Shown here: positions 25,945 through 34,626 of the stretch, piece by piece
How positions within the stretch are numbered: the first letter of the stretch is position 1
How the letters are laid out: each line of letters starts with the position of its first letter
From: Amycolatopsis nivea
Lineage (GTDB): Bacteria; Actinomycetota; Actinomycetes; Mycobacteriales; Pseudonocardiaceae
Length of the DNA: 64,000 nucleotides
Direction: 5' to 3'
Assembly: GCF_004522235.1 (NCBI RefSeq)
Contig: NZ_SDLT01000002.1
Coordinates: 186,001 to 250,000, forward strand
Notes under the pieces: generated by a model
Told to the model about the DNA's origin: nothing
Seen by the model: only the letters and a program-made list of their open reading frames with translations
Databases searched by the model: none
Made by a program: the position numbers and the translations under genes

Positions 25945-26801
25945 GTGCCGACCACGAACAGATCGTGCTCCACGCGCGCGACGTGGAGTTCGACTGGTCG
26001 AAGCTGCCGATGCACTGGATTCCCGGGCAGCCGCAGGCCACGCACAGCATCAACGTGCTGCACCTGGCGCTGCCCGAGGGCGAACGCTGGTTCGTCGAGG
26101 TGTTCAAGCAGGCCGTCCCGCTGATCCGCGACGAGCGGCTCAAGGAGGACGTGCTCGGGTTCATCGGCCAGGAGGCGATGCACGCCGTCGCGCACGACGG
26201 CGCGGCCGAACACCTGGAGTCCGCCGGGGTTTCCGTGCGGCCCTACATCGCGCAGATGGAGTGGATGTTCCGGCGGCTGCTCGGCGACCGGCCGGGGTCG
26301 AGCCGGGAGTGGCTGATCGAACGGCTCGCGCTGGTCGCGGCGATCGAGCACTACACGGCGTTTCTCGGCCAGTGGATCCTCGACGCGAAGGAACTCGACG
26401 CGGCAGGCGCGGACGCGACGATGCTGGATCTCCTTCGCTGGCACGGCGCGGAGGAGGTCGAGCACCGGTCGGTGGCTTACGACCTGTTCTGCCACCTCGA
26501 CGGCCGCTACGGTCGCCGAGTGCGTTCGATGCTCGTGGTGACGCCGGTGCTGGCGTGGATTTTCCTGCGCGGCACCCGGTTCCTGATGAAGAACGACCCG
26601 ACGCGTCCCGGCCGCACCAGCTGGCGGGCCTACCGGCGCGCCGCCCGGCAAGGCTTCTTGCCCGGACCGCGCGAACTGCTGCACGAGATCCGGCCGTACT
26701 TCCGGAAGTCCTATCACCCCACCGAAACCGGCAACACCGACCAGGCGGTGGCGTACCTGGCGAGTTCGCCCGCGGCCAAGGCCGCCGACGCTCCGCGATG
26801 A
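25941..26801 (+). CDS. PF10118-type metal-dependent protein, probable di-iron four-helix bundle
   Basis: A 286-residue protein of the family annotated as predicted metal-dependent hydrolase. The ligand pattern is striking: an early Glu (E48 or E53 in GERWFVEVFKQ), E78-A-M-H81, E136 in AAIEHYTAF, and E172-V-E-H175. The order E, ExxH, E, ExxH is the classic ferritin-like di-iron carboxylate arrangement, so an oxygenase or desaturase-like role is more plausible to me than hydrolysis. One hydrophobic stretch near 190-205 may associate with the membrane. ATGA overlaps with the genes on both sides place it between the monooxygenase and a ferredoxin reductase that could deliver electrons. Confidence 0.75.
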   Translation: MSADHEQIVLHARDVEFDWSKLPMHWIPGQPQATHSINVLHLALPEGERWFVEVFKQAVPLIRDERLKEDVLGFIGQEAMHAVAHDGAAEHLESAGVSVRPYIAQMEWMFRRLLGDRPGSSREWLIERLALVAAIEHYTAFLGQWILDAKELDAAGADATMLDLLRWHGAEEVEHRSVAYDLFCHLDGRYGRRVRSMLVVTPVLAWIFLRGTRFLMKNDPTRPGRTSWRAYRRAARQGFLPGPRELLHEIRPYFRKSYHPTETGNTDQAVAYLASSPAAKAADAPR

Positions 26802-27796
26802 CCGCACCGCAGTTCCCGCCCCGACTCGACGGCAGCGGCAGGCGCGACCGGCTGATGTCCACTTTGGTCGCGGTCGGCGCGGCTTATCGAAAGCTGGCCG
26901 AGGTTTCCGGGCGACGGCGCCCGCCGGTGCGGGAGGTCGACCGTCGGCTGCCGTTGGTCGTCGACGCCGTGCGCGCCGAAGCCGACGGCGTGGTGAGTCT
27001 TCGGCTCGTACGACCGGACTCGACACCGTTGCCCGCGTGGCGTCCCGGCGCGCATATCGATTTCATCCTGCCTTCCGGAACAGTGCGGCAGTATTCCCTG
27101 TGCGGTTCGCCTTCGGACCTGTCGCACTACCGGATTGCCGTGCGGCACATCGGTTCCGCGTCCGCCGAGGTGCACGCGCTCACCGCCGGAACCCGCGTCA
27201 CCGCGCGCGGGCCGCGCAATGCTTTTCCGTTCGTCGCCGCACCCGCGTATCACTTCGTGGCGGGCGGAATCGGGATCACGCCGATCCTGCCGATGGTGCG
27301 CCGTGCGCAGGAGATCGGCGCGGATTGGCGGCTGGTTTACACCGGCCGTTCTCGTGAATCGATGCCGTTCCTCGACGAGCTTCCCGCCGAGCGAGTGCGG
27401 GTCCGGCCGGACACGGAGTTCGGCATCCCGGCGTCCGGCGCGGAACTGCTGGAGGAAATGCCCGAGGGCGCGTCGGTGTACTGCTGCGGCCCGGTGCCGA
27501 TGATCACCGGCGTCCGCGTCGACCTGGCCCGCACGGGCGCGACCGCGGTCTACTTCGAACGGTTCTCGCCGCCGCCGATCGTGGACGGCGAACCGTTCCG
27601 CGTGGTGCTGCGCCGCAGCGGCCGCACCCTCGACGTGCCTGCCGACCGCTCCACGCTCGACGTGGTGCGCGAGGTGCTGCCAGACGTGCCGTACTCGTGT
27701 CGCCAGGGCTTCTGCGGCACCTGCGAGGTGGCGGCCGAAGACGGCGGGCGCGTGCGGATCTGCGTCGACCGCGGGCCCGCCGTCCTGGAGCTTTAG
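26798..27796 (+). CDS. FNR-type reductase with 2Fe-2S ferredoxin domain
   Basis: A 332-residue electron-transfer flavoprotein of the phthalate dioxygenase reductase/VanB type. After a 60-residue N-terminal part, RQYSLCGSPSDLSHYRIAV is the flavin-binding RxYSL motif, AGGIGITPILPMV is the NAD(P)-binding GGIGITP loop, and YCCGPVPM the FNR C-terminal motif. The last domain carries C-x4-C-x2-C (YSCRQGFCGTCEV) and a final Cys (RICVD) for a plant-type 2Fe-2S cluster. Coupled by ATGA to the PF10118 gene; the natural partner is that protein or the BVMO. Converges with YciI, overlapping four bases. Confidence 0.92.
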   Translation: MTAPQFPPRLDGSGRRDRLMSTLVAVGAAYRKLAEVSGRRRPPVREVDRRLPLVVDAVRAEADGVVSLRLVRPDSTPLPAWRPGAHIDFILPSGTVRQYSLCGSPSDLSHYRIAVRHIGSASAEVHALTAGTRVTARGPRNAFPFVAAPAYHFVAGGIGITPILPMVRRAQEIGADWRLVYTGRSRESMPFLDELPAERVRVRPDTEFGIPASGAELLEEMPEGASVYCCGPVPMITGVRVDLARTGATAVYFERFSPPPIVDGEPFRVVLRRSGRTLDVPADRSTLDVVREVLPDVPYSCRQGFCGTCEVAAEDGGRVRICVDRGPAVLEL

Positions 27797-28077
27797 TTCT
27801 GCGGCGGAACCCAGTCGCCGAGCAGCGGCTTGAACTCGCGGACGCTGCGCTCGGCCACGACGCCTTCGAGCGCGTACGGGTCGTTGTCGATCAGCTCTGC
27901 CAGCGCCGCCTCGTCCTCGGCCTGCCAGAGCACCAGCCCGCCGGAGTTGTCGGCGAGCGGACCGGCCACCGCGACGCGGCCTGCCTCGACGTGCTCTTTC
28001 AGGTAGTCCCGGTGCCGCGGCCGGACGTCGGCCAGCTTCTCCTGGACATAGCGGATTTCGACGAGGTACCAGGCCAT
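27793..28077 (-). CDS. YciI family protein
   Basis: A 94-residue protein of the small dimeric alpha/beta barrel YciI family: WYLVEIRYVQEKLADVRPRHRDYLKEHVEAGRVAVAGPLADNSGGLVLW. The conserved His (RPRHRDYL) and Asp (NDPYAL) positions are present. Enzymatic role unsettled (possible dehydrochlorinase-like or stress role). Overlaps the reductase gene tail to tail by four bases. Confidence 0.85.
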   Translation of the reverse strand: MAWYLVEIRYVQEKLADVRPRHRDYLKEHVEAGRVAVAGPLADNSGGLVLWQAEDEAALAELIDNDPYALEGVVAERSVREFKPLLGDWVPPQN

Positions 28078-28274
28078 GCGCTTACTCCTGGGGTGAGCAC
28101 GACAGTGACGCCGCAGACGCTACCGGTGACAGCCGGGCGGACGCACCATGCGAGCGGTGGCAGCGGGAGGCCAACCCGATAGGCTAGGCGCGGGCGGAAC
28201 CTGTGTGCACGCTGTGCCTATCGCGCACGCGTTGGGGCCTGCGGAGCGGACACGTCGAGGACAGGCGGGGATAC

Positions 28275-28850
28275 ATGCTGGAGGGGAACGCGGAACGCAG
28301 CGTCGAGGCGACCCTCGGCCACCTGCGGACCATGGACGGGCCGGTCCCGGCGCAGCCGCCGACCGCCCCGTTGAACCTGGAAGACCTCTACCGGCAGCAC
28401 CGGATGCGGCTGGTCCGGCTGGCCATCCTGCTGGTCGACGAGCCGGCCACGGCCGAAGACGTCGTGCAGGAGGCGTTCACCGGCCTGCACCGCAACTGGG
28501 GCAGGCTGCGCGACGCCGCCGCGGCCGTCGGCTACCTGCGCACCGCGGTGGTCAACGGATCGCGCAGTGTGCTGCGCCGGCGCAAGACCGCCCGCGAGTA
28601 CGTGCCCCCGCACGCGGTGAACGCCCGGTCCGCGGAAAGCCTCGCGATGCTCTCCAGCGAGCACCAGGCCGTGGTCAACGCCCTGTCGAAGCTTCCGCCG
28701 CGCCAGCGCGAGGTGCTCGTGCTGCGCTACTACGGCGGGCTGAGCGAAGCGGAGATTTCGGAAGCCGCGGGCATTTCGAAGGGCACCGTGAAGTCAACCG
28801 CCAGCCGGGCGCTGGAAGCGTTGCAGAAGGCAATGCAGCCGCCTCAGTGA
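28275..28850 (+). CDS. SigE-family ECF RNA polymerase sigma factor
   Basis: A 191-residue sigma factor. Region 2 (LYRQHRMRLVRLAILLVDEPATAEDVVQEAFTGLHRNWGRL) and region 4 (LSKLPPRQREVLVLRYYGGLSEAEISEAAGISKGTVKSTASRALEAL) are complete; a 30-residue N-terminal extension precedes region 2. ATG 28275 has GGGG at a fair distance; starts at 28203 or 28332 are possible. No anti-sigma gene is adjacent; the next gene is nagA. About 200 bases upstream to YciI hold no obvious element. Confidence 0.88.
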   Translation: MLEGNAERSVEATLGHLRTMDGPVPAQPPTAPLNLEDLYRQHRMRLVRLAILLVDEPATAEDVVQEAFTGLHRNWGRLRDAAAAVGYLRTAVVNGSRSVLRRRKTAREYVPPHAVNARSAESLAMLSSEHQAVVNALSKLPPRQREVLVLRYYGGLSEAEISEAAGISKGTVKSTASRALEALQKAMQPPQ

Positions 28851-28885
28851 CCTGGGCGGACCAATCTCGCGCTGGTCGACCCTCC

Positions 28886-28899
28886 TTGGTCCAGACCAA
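28886..28899 (+). promoter_or_regulatory. DasR-like (dre) operator at the nagA promoter
   Basis: TTGGTCCAGACCAA matches the core of the Streptomyces DasR consensus (TGGTCTAGACCA) with two central changes. It ends three bases before ATG 28903 and overlaps the promoter; a TATGCT box follows at 28902-28907, placing transcription start near GTG 28915. A half-similar CTGGTCGACC lies at 28872-28881. NagA is a classical DasR target, relieved by glucosamine-6-phosphate. Confidence 0.8.
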
Positions 28900-28914
28900 T
28901 ATATGCTGGACCGC

Positions 28915-30093
28915 GTGAAGCACCCCGGAGACTTCGTCATCACGGGCGGCCGCGTCGTGGCCCCGGACCGCGTACTCGACGACGGCTGGCTCGCCGTGTC
29001 CGGCGGACAGATCGCCGCGGTAGGCACCGGAACGCCCCCGAGCAGCCCGGACGCCGCCACGGTCGACGTCGCCGGGGCGCTGGTCGTGCCCGGTTTCGTG
29101 GACACCCACTGCCACGGCGGCGGCGGCGCGTCGTTCTCGACGCTCGACCCGGACGAGATCCGCACCGCGGTCCGCGCGCACCGGCGGCACGGCACCACCA
29201 CCATGCTCGCGAGCCTGGTCTCCGACCCGATCGACCTGCTCACCGAACAGATCGCCGCGCTGCGCGAACTCGTGCAGGAGGGCGACCTCGCGGGCATCCA
29301 CCTGGAGGGCCCGTTCATCTCGCGCGCGCGCTGCGGTGCCCACGATCCGGACACTCTGCGTGAACCGGACACCGGGACCGTCGAGAAGCTGCTGCGCGCC
29401 GGGCACGGCGCCATCCGGATGGTCACGCTCGCGCCCGAGCTGCACGGCGGCGTCAAGGCGGTCCGGCAGCTCGCCGAATCCGGCGTGATCGCCGCGATCG
29501 GCCACACCGACGGGGTCGCCGACCAGCTGGTTCCGGCCATCGACGCCGGCGCGACGGTCGCCACCCACCTGTTCAACGGCATGCGCCCGCTGCACCACCG
29601 CGAGCCGGGTCCGGTCGGCGTGCTGCTCGACGACGAGCGCGTGACGGTCGAGCTGATCTGCGACCTGGTCCACCTGCACCCGACGGTCGTGCGGCTGGCC
29701 GCGCAGCACGCGGGCCGCGGCCGGACGGTGCTGATCACCGACGCCATGTCGGCCACCGACGCCGCCGACGGCCGCTACACGCTGGGCAGGCTGGAGGTCG
29801 ACGTCCACGACGGCGTCGCCACCCTGGACAACGGTTCGCTCGCCGGAAGCACGCTGACCATGGACAACGCCTTCCGCAACCTGGTGAAGGGTGCGAAACT
29901 CGACGTACTGGACGCCGTCCGGGCGACGTCGGCGCGACCGGCCGAACTGCTCGGCATCGCCGACCGCACCGGCGCACTGCGCCCCGGCCTCGCCGCGGAC
30001 GCCGTGATCCTGGACGACGACCTGCGCCCGTCCCGGGTACTGCACCGGGGCGAATGGGTGGCCGAGGCGGGCCGGGCTACCTTGAGTACGTGA
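28915..30093 (+). CDS. nagA: N-acetylglucosamine-6-phosphate deacetylase
   Basis: A 392-residue amidohydrolase that converts GlcNAc-6-P to GlcN-6-P in amino-sugar and cell-wall recycling. DTHCHGGGG holds H65 and H67, LEGPFIS holds metal ligand E131, H197 (IGHTDG) and H218 (THLFNGM) follow, and D276 in ITDAMSAT is the catalytic Asp. GTG 28915 is chosen because TATGCT lies seven bases upstream, fitting a leaderless transcript; ATG 28903 would add MLDR. A DasR-like site covers the promoter, so it is expected to be induced by chitin-derived sugars, in line with the GH18 enzyme at the other end of the window. Confidence 0.93.
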   Translation: MKHPGDFVITGGRVVAPDRVLDDGWLAVSGGQIAAVGTGTPPSSPDAATVDVAGALVVPGFVDTHCHGGGGASFSTLDPDEIRTAVRAHRRHGTTTMLASLVSDPIDLLTEQIAALRELVQEGDLAGIHLEGPFISRARCGAHDPDTLREPDTGTVEKLLRAGHGAIRMVTLAPELHGGVKAVRQLAESGVIAAIGHTDGVADQLVPAIDAGATVATHLFNGMRPLHHREPGPVGVLLDDERVTVELICDLVHLHPTVVRLAAQHAGRGRTVLITDAMSATDAADGRYTLGRLEVDVHDGVATLDNGSLAGSTLTMDNAFRNLVKGAKLDVLDAVRATSARPAELLGIADRTGALRPGLAADAVILDDDLRPSRVLHRGEWVAEAGRATLST

Positions 30094-30125
30094 CGAGCTA
30101 GCACTTCGACAGGCGGACGGAGCGG

Positions 30126-30683
30126 ATGAGCGAGCCGAAAGACCCGGAACGGTTACTGGCCGACGCGCTGCGTGCACAAGCCGTCTTCGCTCCGCACGTC
30201 CTGCCGAATCCAGCGGAAGACCAGGCTGCTTCGGAAGCTTCGGGCACCGGCTCGGTCCAGCCCGGCGCGTCCGGCACGGGCTCGTTCAGCGCGGCAGGCG
30301 GTCCCGGCATCTCCGGCCCCGGTACCGCCGGAACCGGTTCGTTCGGTGCCGCTCCGGCATCCGGCACCGGTTCGTTCGGCGCCTCGGCCCAGACCGGCGC
30401 GCCGTCGCAGACCGGCCCGACCACCGAACTGCCGCCCAACTACGGCCTGCTGTCCGGCGCGGGCGCCGACTCGCTCGCCCGCGAACGCGCCGCCCTCGAC
30501 GCGGCCGACACCTCGCCCGGCACCACCGGCTCGATCCCGCCGGTCGGGTCCGCCGACGCGACTGTCCGGCGCCCCGCCCAGGCAGCGCAGAACGGCCCGC
30601 TGCCCGCGCACTGGGTCCTGCTGCTGGCGGTGCTGCTCGGTCTCGCCGCCGGGTCCGTCATCGGCCTGCTGACGCTGATCTGA
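30126..30683 (+). CDS. Hypothetical protein with Gly/Ser/Thr-rich repeats and C-terminal TM
   Basis: A 185-residue protein. Residues 40-85 contain irregular repeats of (A)SGTGSF/V, then a disordered Pro/Ala/Gly region, and a single hydrophobic helix at the C-terminus (WVLLLAVLLGLAAGSVIGLLTL). Low complexity and a tail anchor suggest a cytosolic disordered segment fixed to the membrane. It starts 32 bases after nagA and may share its transcript. Function not recognised. Confidence 0.6.
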   Translation: MSEPKDPERLLADALRAQAVFAPHVLPNPAEDQAASEASGTGSVQPGASGTGSFSAAGGPGISGPGTAGTGSFGAAPASGTGSFGASAQTGAPSQTGPTTELPPNYGLLSGAGADSLARERAALDAADTSPGTTGSIPPVGSADATVRRPAQAAQNGPLPAHWVLLLAVLLGLAAGSVIGLLTLI

Positions 30684-30824
30684 GCCCTGCCGCGCCCTCG
30701 GTTGCCCGGACGGCCACTGCCGCGGGGCACTCCCGGGCCGAGTTCTTAACCCCGATCCCACACCGATGACCTGCGATTCCTTGCCCGATGAGGCCACCCT
30801 GAGTCACCCTGTACCGTTTTCGGT

Positions 30825-31529
30825 GTGATTCTCGCCCAGAACACAGTGACCACCATGTCCCTGCTGCCGTCGTGGCTGGACCCGCAGCATCTGCTGAACG
30901 GGCTGACGGCCCCCGTGATCGCCGTGCTGTGCTTGATCATCTTCATCGAGAGCAGCATCTTCCCGGTCCTTCCCGGCGACTCGCTGCTCTTCACCGCGGG
31001 CCTGTTCATCGCGAACGGCACGCTGAAGGCTCCGCTGTGGCTGGTGTGCGTGCTGGTCACGGTCGCCGCGCTGCTGGGCAACGTCGTCGGGTACTACCTC
31101 GGCTACTTCGTCGGGCCGAAGCTGTTCAGCAGGCCGGACTCGAAGTTCTTCAAGCAGGAGTACGTCGACAAGACGCACACGTTCCTGGAAAAACACGGTC
31201 CGAAGGCCGTCGTGCTGGCCCGGTTCGTGCCGTTCGTGCGGACGTTCATCACCTGGATCGCCGGCATCGGCCGGATGGACCCGAAGCGCTACTTCACGTA
31301 CACGGTCATCGGCGGCATCCTGTGGGCCGCAGGCATCACCGTGCTGGGGTCGCTGCTGGGCAACATCGGCTTCATCCGGGACAACGTCGACGCGATCTTC
31401 GTCCTCATCGTGCTGGTGTCGGTGGTGCCGATCGCCATCGAGTACCTGAAGAGCCGCCGCGAGAAGAAGGCCCGCCCGGCCGACGGTTCGGCCGACGTCA
31501 CGCAGCAGATCCCGCGCGTGCGCGACTGA
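30825..31529 (+). CDS. DedA family membrane protein
   Basis: A 234-residue polytopic membrane protein of the DedA/SNARE-associated family (PF09335). IESSIFPVLPGDSLLFTAGLF is the re-entrant loop with the family Glu and PGD, and ARFVPFVRTFITWIAGIGRMDPKRYF is the FVRxxxxxxAG loop with two Arg. It resembles Rv0364. DedA proteins flip phospholipid or polyprenyl carriers and support membrane homeostasis. GTG 30825 and ATG 30855 are both possible starts. A strong bidirectional terminator follows. Confidence 0.9.
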   Translation: MILAQNTVTTMSLLPSWLDPQHLLNGLTAPVIAVLCLIIFIESSIFPVLPGDSLLFTAGLFIANGTLKAPLWLVCVLVTVAALLGNVVGYYLGYFVGPKLFSRPDSKFFKQEYVDKTHTFLEKHGPKAVVLARFVPFVRTFITWIAGIGRMDPKRYFTYTVIGGILWAAGITVLGSLLGNIGFIRDNVDAIFVLIVLVSVVPIAIEYLKSRREKKARPADGSADVTQQIPRVRD

Positions 31530-31544
31530 TTCCTGGTTCTACGA

Positions 31545-31580
31545 CGAAGCGGCGTCCGGACTTTCCCGGACGCCGCTTCG
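31545..31580. terminator. 15-bp hairpin between DedA and the FAD-linked oxidase
   Basis: CGAAGCGGCGTCCGG at 31545-31559 pairs perfectly with 31566-31580 around a six-base loop, between two converging genes, so it can stop both. Confidence 0.88.
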
Positions 31581-31592
31581 CTGTTTCGGGGT

Positions 31593-32987
31593 TCAGTCGG
31601 TCATCGAGAACATCGAGCCCGGGTTGAAGAGGTTCTCCGGGTCGAGGGCCTGTTTGATCTGCCGGTGCACGCGGATCCCGACCGGGCCGATTTCGCGGGC
31701 GAGCCATTCGCGCTTGATCTTGCCGACGCCGTGTTCGCCGGTCACCGTGCCGCCGAGCGACAGGCCGACTTCGAGGATCTCGTCGAACGCCTGCTGGGCG
31801 CGCGCGAACTCGTCCGCGGAATCGGGCGCGTACACGATGGTCGGGTGCATGTTCCCGTCCCCGGCGTGGCCGACGACGGCGATCTTGAGCCCGACCTTCT
31901 CGCTGATCCGTTCGCAGCCGCGGATCAGCTCGGCGATCCGGGTGCGGGGCACGCTGACGTCGTCGGTGAGCCAGACGCCGTAGGTCTCCAGCGCGGTCAG
32001 CACGACGCGGCGGGCCTGCAGCAGCATCTTGCCCTCTTCGAGGTCGTCCGTGGCGTAGACCAGGTCCGCGCCGCAGTCGGTGCAGATCTGCTCGAGTAGC
32101 GCCAGTTCGCGGCGAGCCGCCTCGCCGCCCGCGTCGGACTGGCCGAGCAGCAGGGCCTGACAGTCCGAGCCCGCGCCGAGGTCGGTGTTGAGGTAGGTCT
32201 CGGACGCCTTGATCGACGCCGCGTCCATGATCTCCAGCAGCGACGGCACCAGCCCCTCGCGCACCGCCCGCGCGACCGCTTCGCCGGCCGCCTCGGTGGT
32301 GTTGAACCCGGCGACAAAAGTGGCCGGGGCCTGCGGAAGCGGCCGCAGCGAAACGGTCGCCTGGGTGATGACGCCGAGCGTGCCTTCGCTGCCGATGAAC
32401 AGCTTGGTGAGGTCGTAGCCCGCGACGCCCTTGACCGTGCGGCGGCCGGTTTTCAGCAGCGATCCGTCCGCGAGCACCACCTCGAGGCCGAGCACCGAAT
32501 CGGTGGTCACGCCGTATTTCACGCAGCAGAGGCCGCCGGCGTTGGTGGAGAGGTTGCCGCCGATGGTGCACCAGTCGTAGCTGGACGGGTCGGGCGGATA
32601 GAACAGGCCGTGCTTCTCGACGGCGGACCGGAAGTCGAGGTTGACGACGCCCGGCTGCACGACGGCGAGCCGGTTGCCCGCGTCGACCTCGACGATCTCG
32701 TTCAGTTTCATCAGCGAAAGCACGACACAGCCGTCGATCGCGTTGGCCGCGCCGGAAAGCCCGCTGCCCGCCCCGCGCGGCACGATGGGGACTCTCGCTT
32801 CGGCACAGGCACGGACCGTCGCCTGCACTCCCGCGGTATCCGCCGGAAGCACTACCGCCAACGGTTTTCCCGAGGGAGCGAGCGGCATCATGTCGCGCGC
32901 GTAGGCGTCGGTGACGTCAGCGTCGGTGAGCACCGCGGCCGGGCCGAGGTCGTCCCGAAGCCGCTGGAGGAGGGCGTCGTTGCTCAT
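31593..32987 (-). CDS. FAD-linked oxidase, GlcD/D-lactate dehydrogenase type
   Basis: A 464-residue flavoprotein of the FAD_binding_4/FAD-oxidase_C class. VPIVPRGAGSGLSGAANA is the FAD pyrophosphate loop, GGNLSTNAGGLCCVKYGVT and GSEGTLGVIT are the other FAD motifs, and the C-terminal domain carries HAGDGNMHP and TGEHGVGKIKREWL (metal/substrate site). Members oxidise glycolate, D-lactate or D-2-hydroxyglutarate; sequence alone does not decide between them. No GlcE/GlcF partners are adjacent, which favours a stand-alone D-2-hydroxyacid dehydrogenase. Confidence 0.9.
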   Translation of the reverse strand: MSNDALLQRLRDDLGPAAVLTDADVTDAYARDMMPLAPSGKPLAVVLPADTAGVQATVRACAEARVPIVPRGAGSGLSGAANAIDGCVVLSLMKLNEIVEVDAGNRLAVVQPGVVNLDFRSAVEKHGLFYPPDPSSYDWCTIGGNLSTNAGGLCCVKYGVTTDSVLGLEVVLADGSLLKTGRRTVKGVAGYDLTKLFIGSEGTLGVITQATVSLRPLPQAPATFVAGFNTTEAAGEAVARAVREGLVPSLLEIMDAASIKASETYLNTDLGAGSDCQALLLGQSDAGGEAARRELALLEQICTDCGADLVYATDDLEEGKMLLQARRVVLTALETYGVWLTDDVSVPRTRIAELIRGCERISEKVGLKIAVVGHAGDGNMHPTIVYAPDSADEFARAQQAFDEILEVGLSLGGTVTGEHGVGKIKREWLAREIGPVGIRVHRQIKQALDPENLFNPGSMFSMTD

Positions 32988-33037
32988 CTCCGCATGGTAA
33001 ACCGGGATCTCCGCAGTGCGGAATATTAATTCCAGTA

Positions 33038-33619
33038 TTAGCTGGTCCGCTGCGCGCGCAGCACGGTGTCACGGGTGTGCGCGGTGCCCGGCGGAGCGGG
33101 CTTCACCCGCGGCCGGCTCTCGTCGACGAGGACGGTCCACTCGTCCCCGAGAGCCCGCGCGATGTCGTCCGGCTGGCGGTACCCGGCGTGCTCCGGCGAC
33201 AGGTCGCGCGGATCGTGACTGGCGAAGAGAAAAGTCCCGCCGGGCGCGACGGCGTCGAGCAGCTTCCGCAGCACCCCGTCGTCCTGGCGAAGCGGGAAAT
33301 ACTGGACGCTGACCAGGTCGAACGCCCTCGCCGGAACCGGACTCGCGGCCAGATCCGAACACACCCAAGCGATCCCGGCGTTAGCCGCGGCCGCCCGTTG
33401 CAACGCGGTGCGCGAGATGTCGAGCGCCGTCACCTGCCATCCGCGCGCGGCCAGCCACCGCGCATCAGCCCCCTCGCCGCACCCGACATCCAACGCCTGC
33501 CCCGGCGGCAACCCCTCGACCTCGGTGACGAGCACCCCGTTGGGCTCGCCGCTGAACACCTGCTCACGGCTGCGGTAGAGGTCTTCCCAGAACTGCGCGG
33601 TCTCCCCGGACGGAACCAT
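33038..33619 (-). CDS. Class I SAM-dependent methyltransferase
   Basis: A 193-residue Rossmann methyltransferase. ALDVGCGEGADARWLAARGWQVTALDIS is motif I with the acidic Asp at the end of strand beta-2, and FDLVSVQYFPLRQ and APGGTFLFASHDP follow. Sequence flavour is of the TehB/UbiE-like small methyltransferases; substrate unknown. ATG 33619 lies 11 bases after GGAGG; the GTG at 33631 overlaps that site and is less likely. It is 50 bases upstream of the oxidase gene, so cotranscription is possible. Confidence 0.85.
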   Translation of the reverse strand: MVPSGETAQFWEDLYRSREQVFSGEPNGVLVTEVEGLPPGQALDVGCGEGADARWLAARGWQVTALDISRTALQRAAAANAGIAWVCSDLAASPVPARAFDLVSVQYFPLRQDDGVLRKLLDAVAPGGTFLFASHDPRDLSPEHAGYRQPDDIARALGDEWTVLVDESRPRVKPAPPGTAHTRDTVLRAQRTS

Positions 33620-33693
33620 TTTCGTTGCCACCTCCGCCGTTCACGATTCCGCTGACCGCGCTGAACGACAAGGTTCTTTGCCGGAACCGCAAA

Positions 33694-34575
33694 TCAGCTC
33701 CGGATGTTCTCCAGGTCCGCCAGCAGACCGGGATGCGTCGGAACCCAGCCAAGTGCCTGCTGCGTGTGCGTGCTGGACGCTGGCTGATCGATCGCGAACA
33801 GCGGACCGAGCGTGCCGTACGTTTCCTCCGGGACCGATTCGACCGGAAGCCCCAGCCGCCGTCCGATCACTTCCGCGATGCCAGCGACCGCAACCCCTTC
33901 GTCGGCGACCGCGTGCCAGGCCGTTCCCGGTTCAGCCTTCTCCAACGCGAGCCGGAAAAGAACCGCCGCGTCGAGCGCGTGCACCGCCGGCCACCGCTGC
34001 GTGCCGTCGCCCGGATAACCGGAGACTCCCGTTTGCCGGGCGATGGTGGTCAACAGACCGGCGAACCCACCTTTCCCGTCGTTGTGCACCGTGCGCGGCA
34101 GCCGGATCGCGGACGTCCGGACCCCACGATCCGCGAACCCCAACACCTCGGTGACCGTGCGCCCCCTCCCGCCGACGGGCCCGTCAGTCGAAAGCGGATC
34201 GGACTCGGTCGACGCGCGCCCCGGCACATACGGCGTCCCGGAAACCGTGACCAACGGCCGATCGCTTCCGACGAGCACCTCAGCCTGTGCCTTGAGCGCC
34301 GCCGTTTCCTCGGCGACCGCGTGCGCGAGGGCTTCGGCGCTGTTGAACGCATTGGCGAAGGCGAGGTGAATCACCCCGTCCGCTTTGGCCGCAGCCTCGC
34401 GAATGACGTCCAGATCAGCCAGCGCACCCCGCACCGGCTCAGCACCCGCCTTCTCAGCCGCCGCGGCAGAGTCGTCGGACCGAGCGAGCGCGACGACGGA
34501 ATGCCCGCTGCCCAGCAGTTCGGCGACGACCGCGGAGCCGACCAACCCGGTCGCTCCGGTGACGAACACGCGCAT
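33694..34575 (-). CDS. NAD-dependent epimerase/dehydratase-like SDR
   Basis: A 293-residue extended SDR. The cofactor motif TGATGLVGSAV lies at the start (TGxxGxxG), DGVIHLAFAN follows, but the catalytic YxxxK is replaced: YVPGRASTE and later residues do not give the canonical Tyr-Lys pair, so it may be an atypical (NmrA-like) reductase. It diverges from a TetR gene with two matching operators between them, and is the obvious target of that repressor. A good GAGGGAG precedes the ATG. Confidence 0.85.
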   Translation of the reverse strand: MRVFVTGATGLVGSAVVAELLGSGHSVVALARSDDSAAAAEKAGAEPVRGALADLDVIREAAAKADGVIHLAFANAFNSAEALAHAVAEETAALKAQAEVLVGSDRPLVTVSGTPYVPGRASTESDPLSTDGPVGGRGRTVTEVLGFADRGVRTSAIRLPRTVHNDGKGGFAGLLTTIARQTGVSGYPGDGTQRWPAVHALDAAVLFRLALEKAEPGTAWHAVADEGVAVAGIAEVIGRRLGLPVESVPEETYGTLGPLFAIDQPASSTHTQQALGWVPTHPGLLADLENIRS

Positions 34576-34591
34576 GGATTTCTCCCTCAGA

Positions 34592-34614
34592 GTGATGGGA
34601 CTCTTGTCCCGTCA
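34592..34614. promoter_or_regulatory. TetR operator 1 (SDR side)
   Basis: TGATGGGAC-n4-GTCCCGTCA with one mismatch between arms. Same arm sequence as operator 2, 35 bases apart centre to centre. It covers the promoter region of the minus-strand SDR. Confidence 0.8.
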
Positions 34615-34626
34615 GACGCTACCAGA

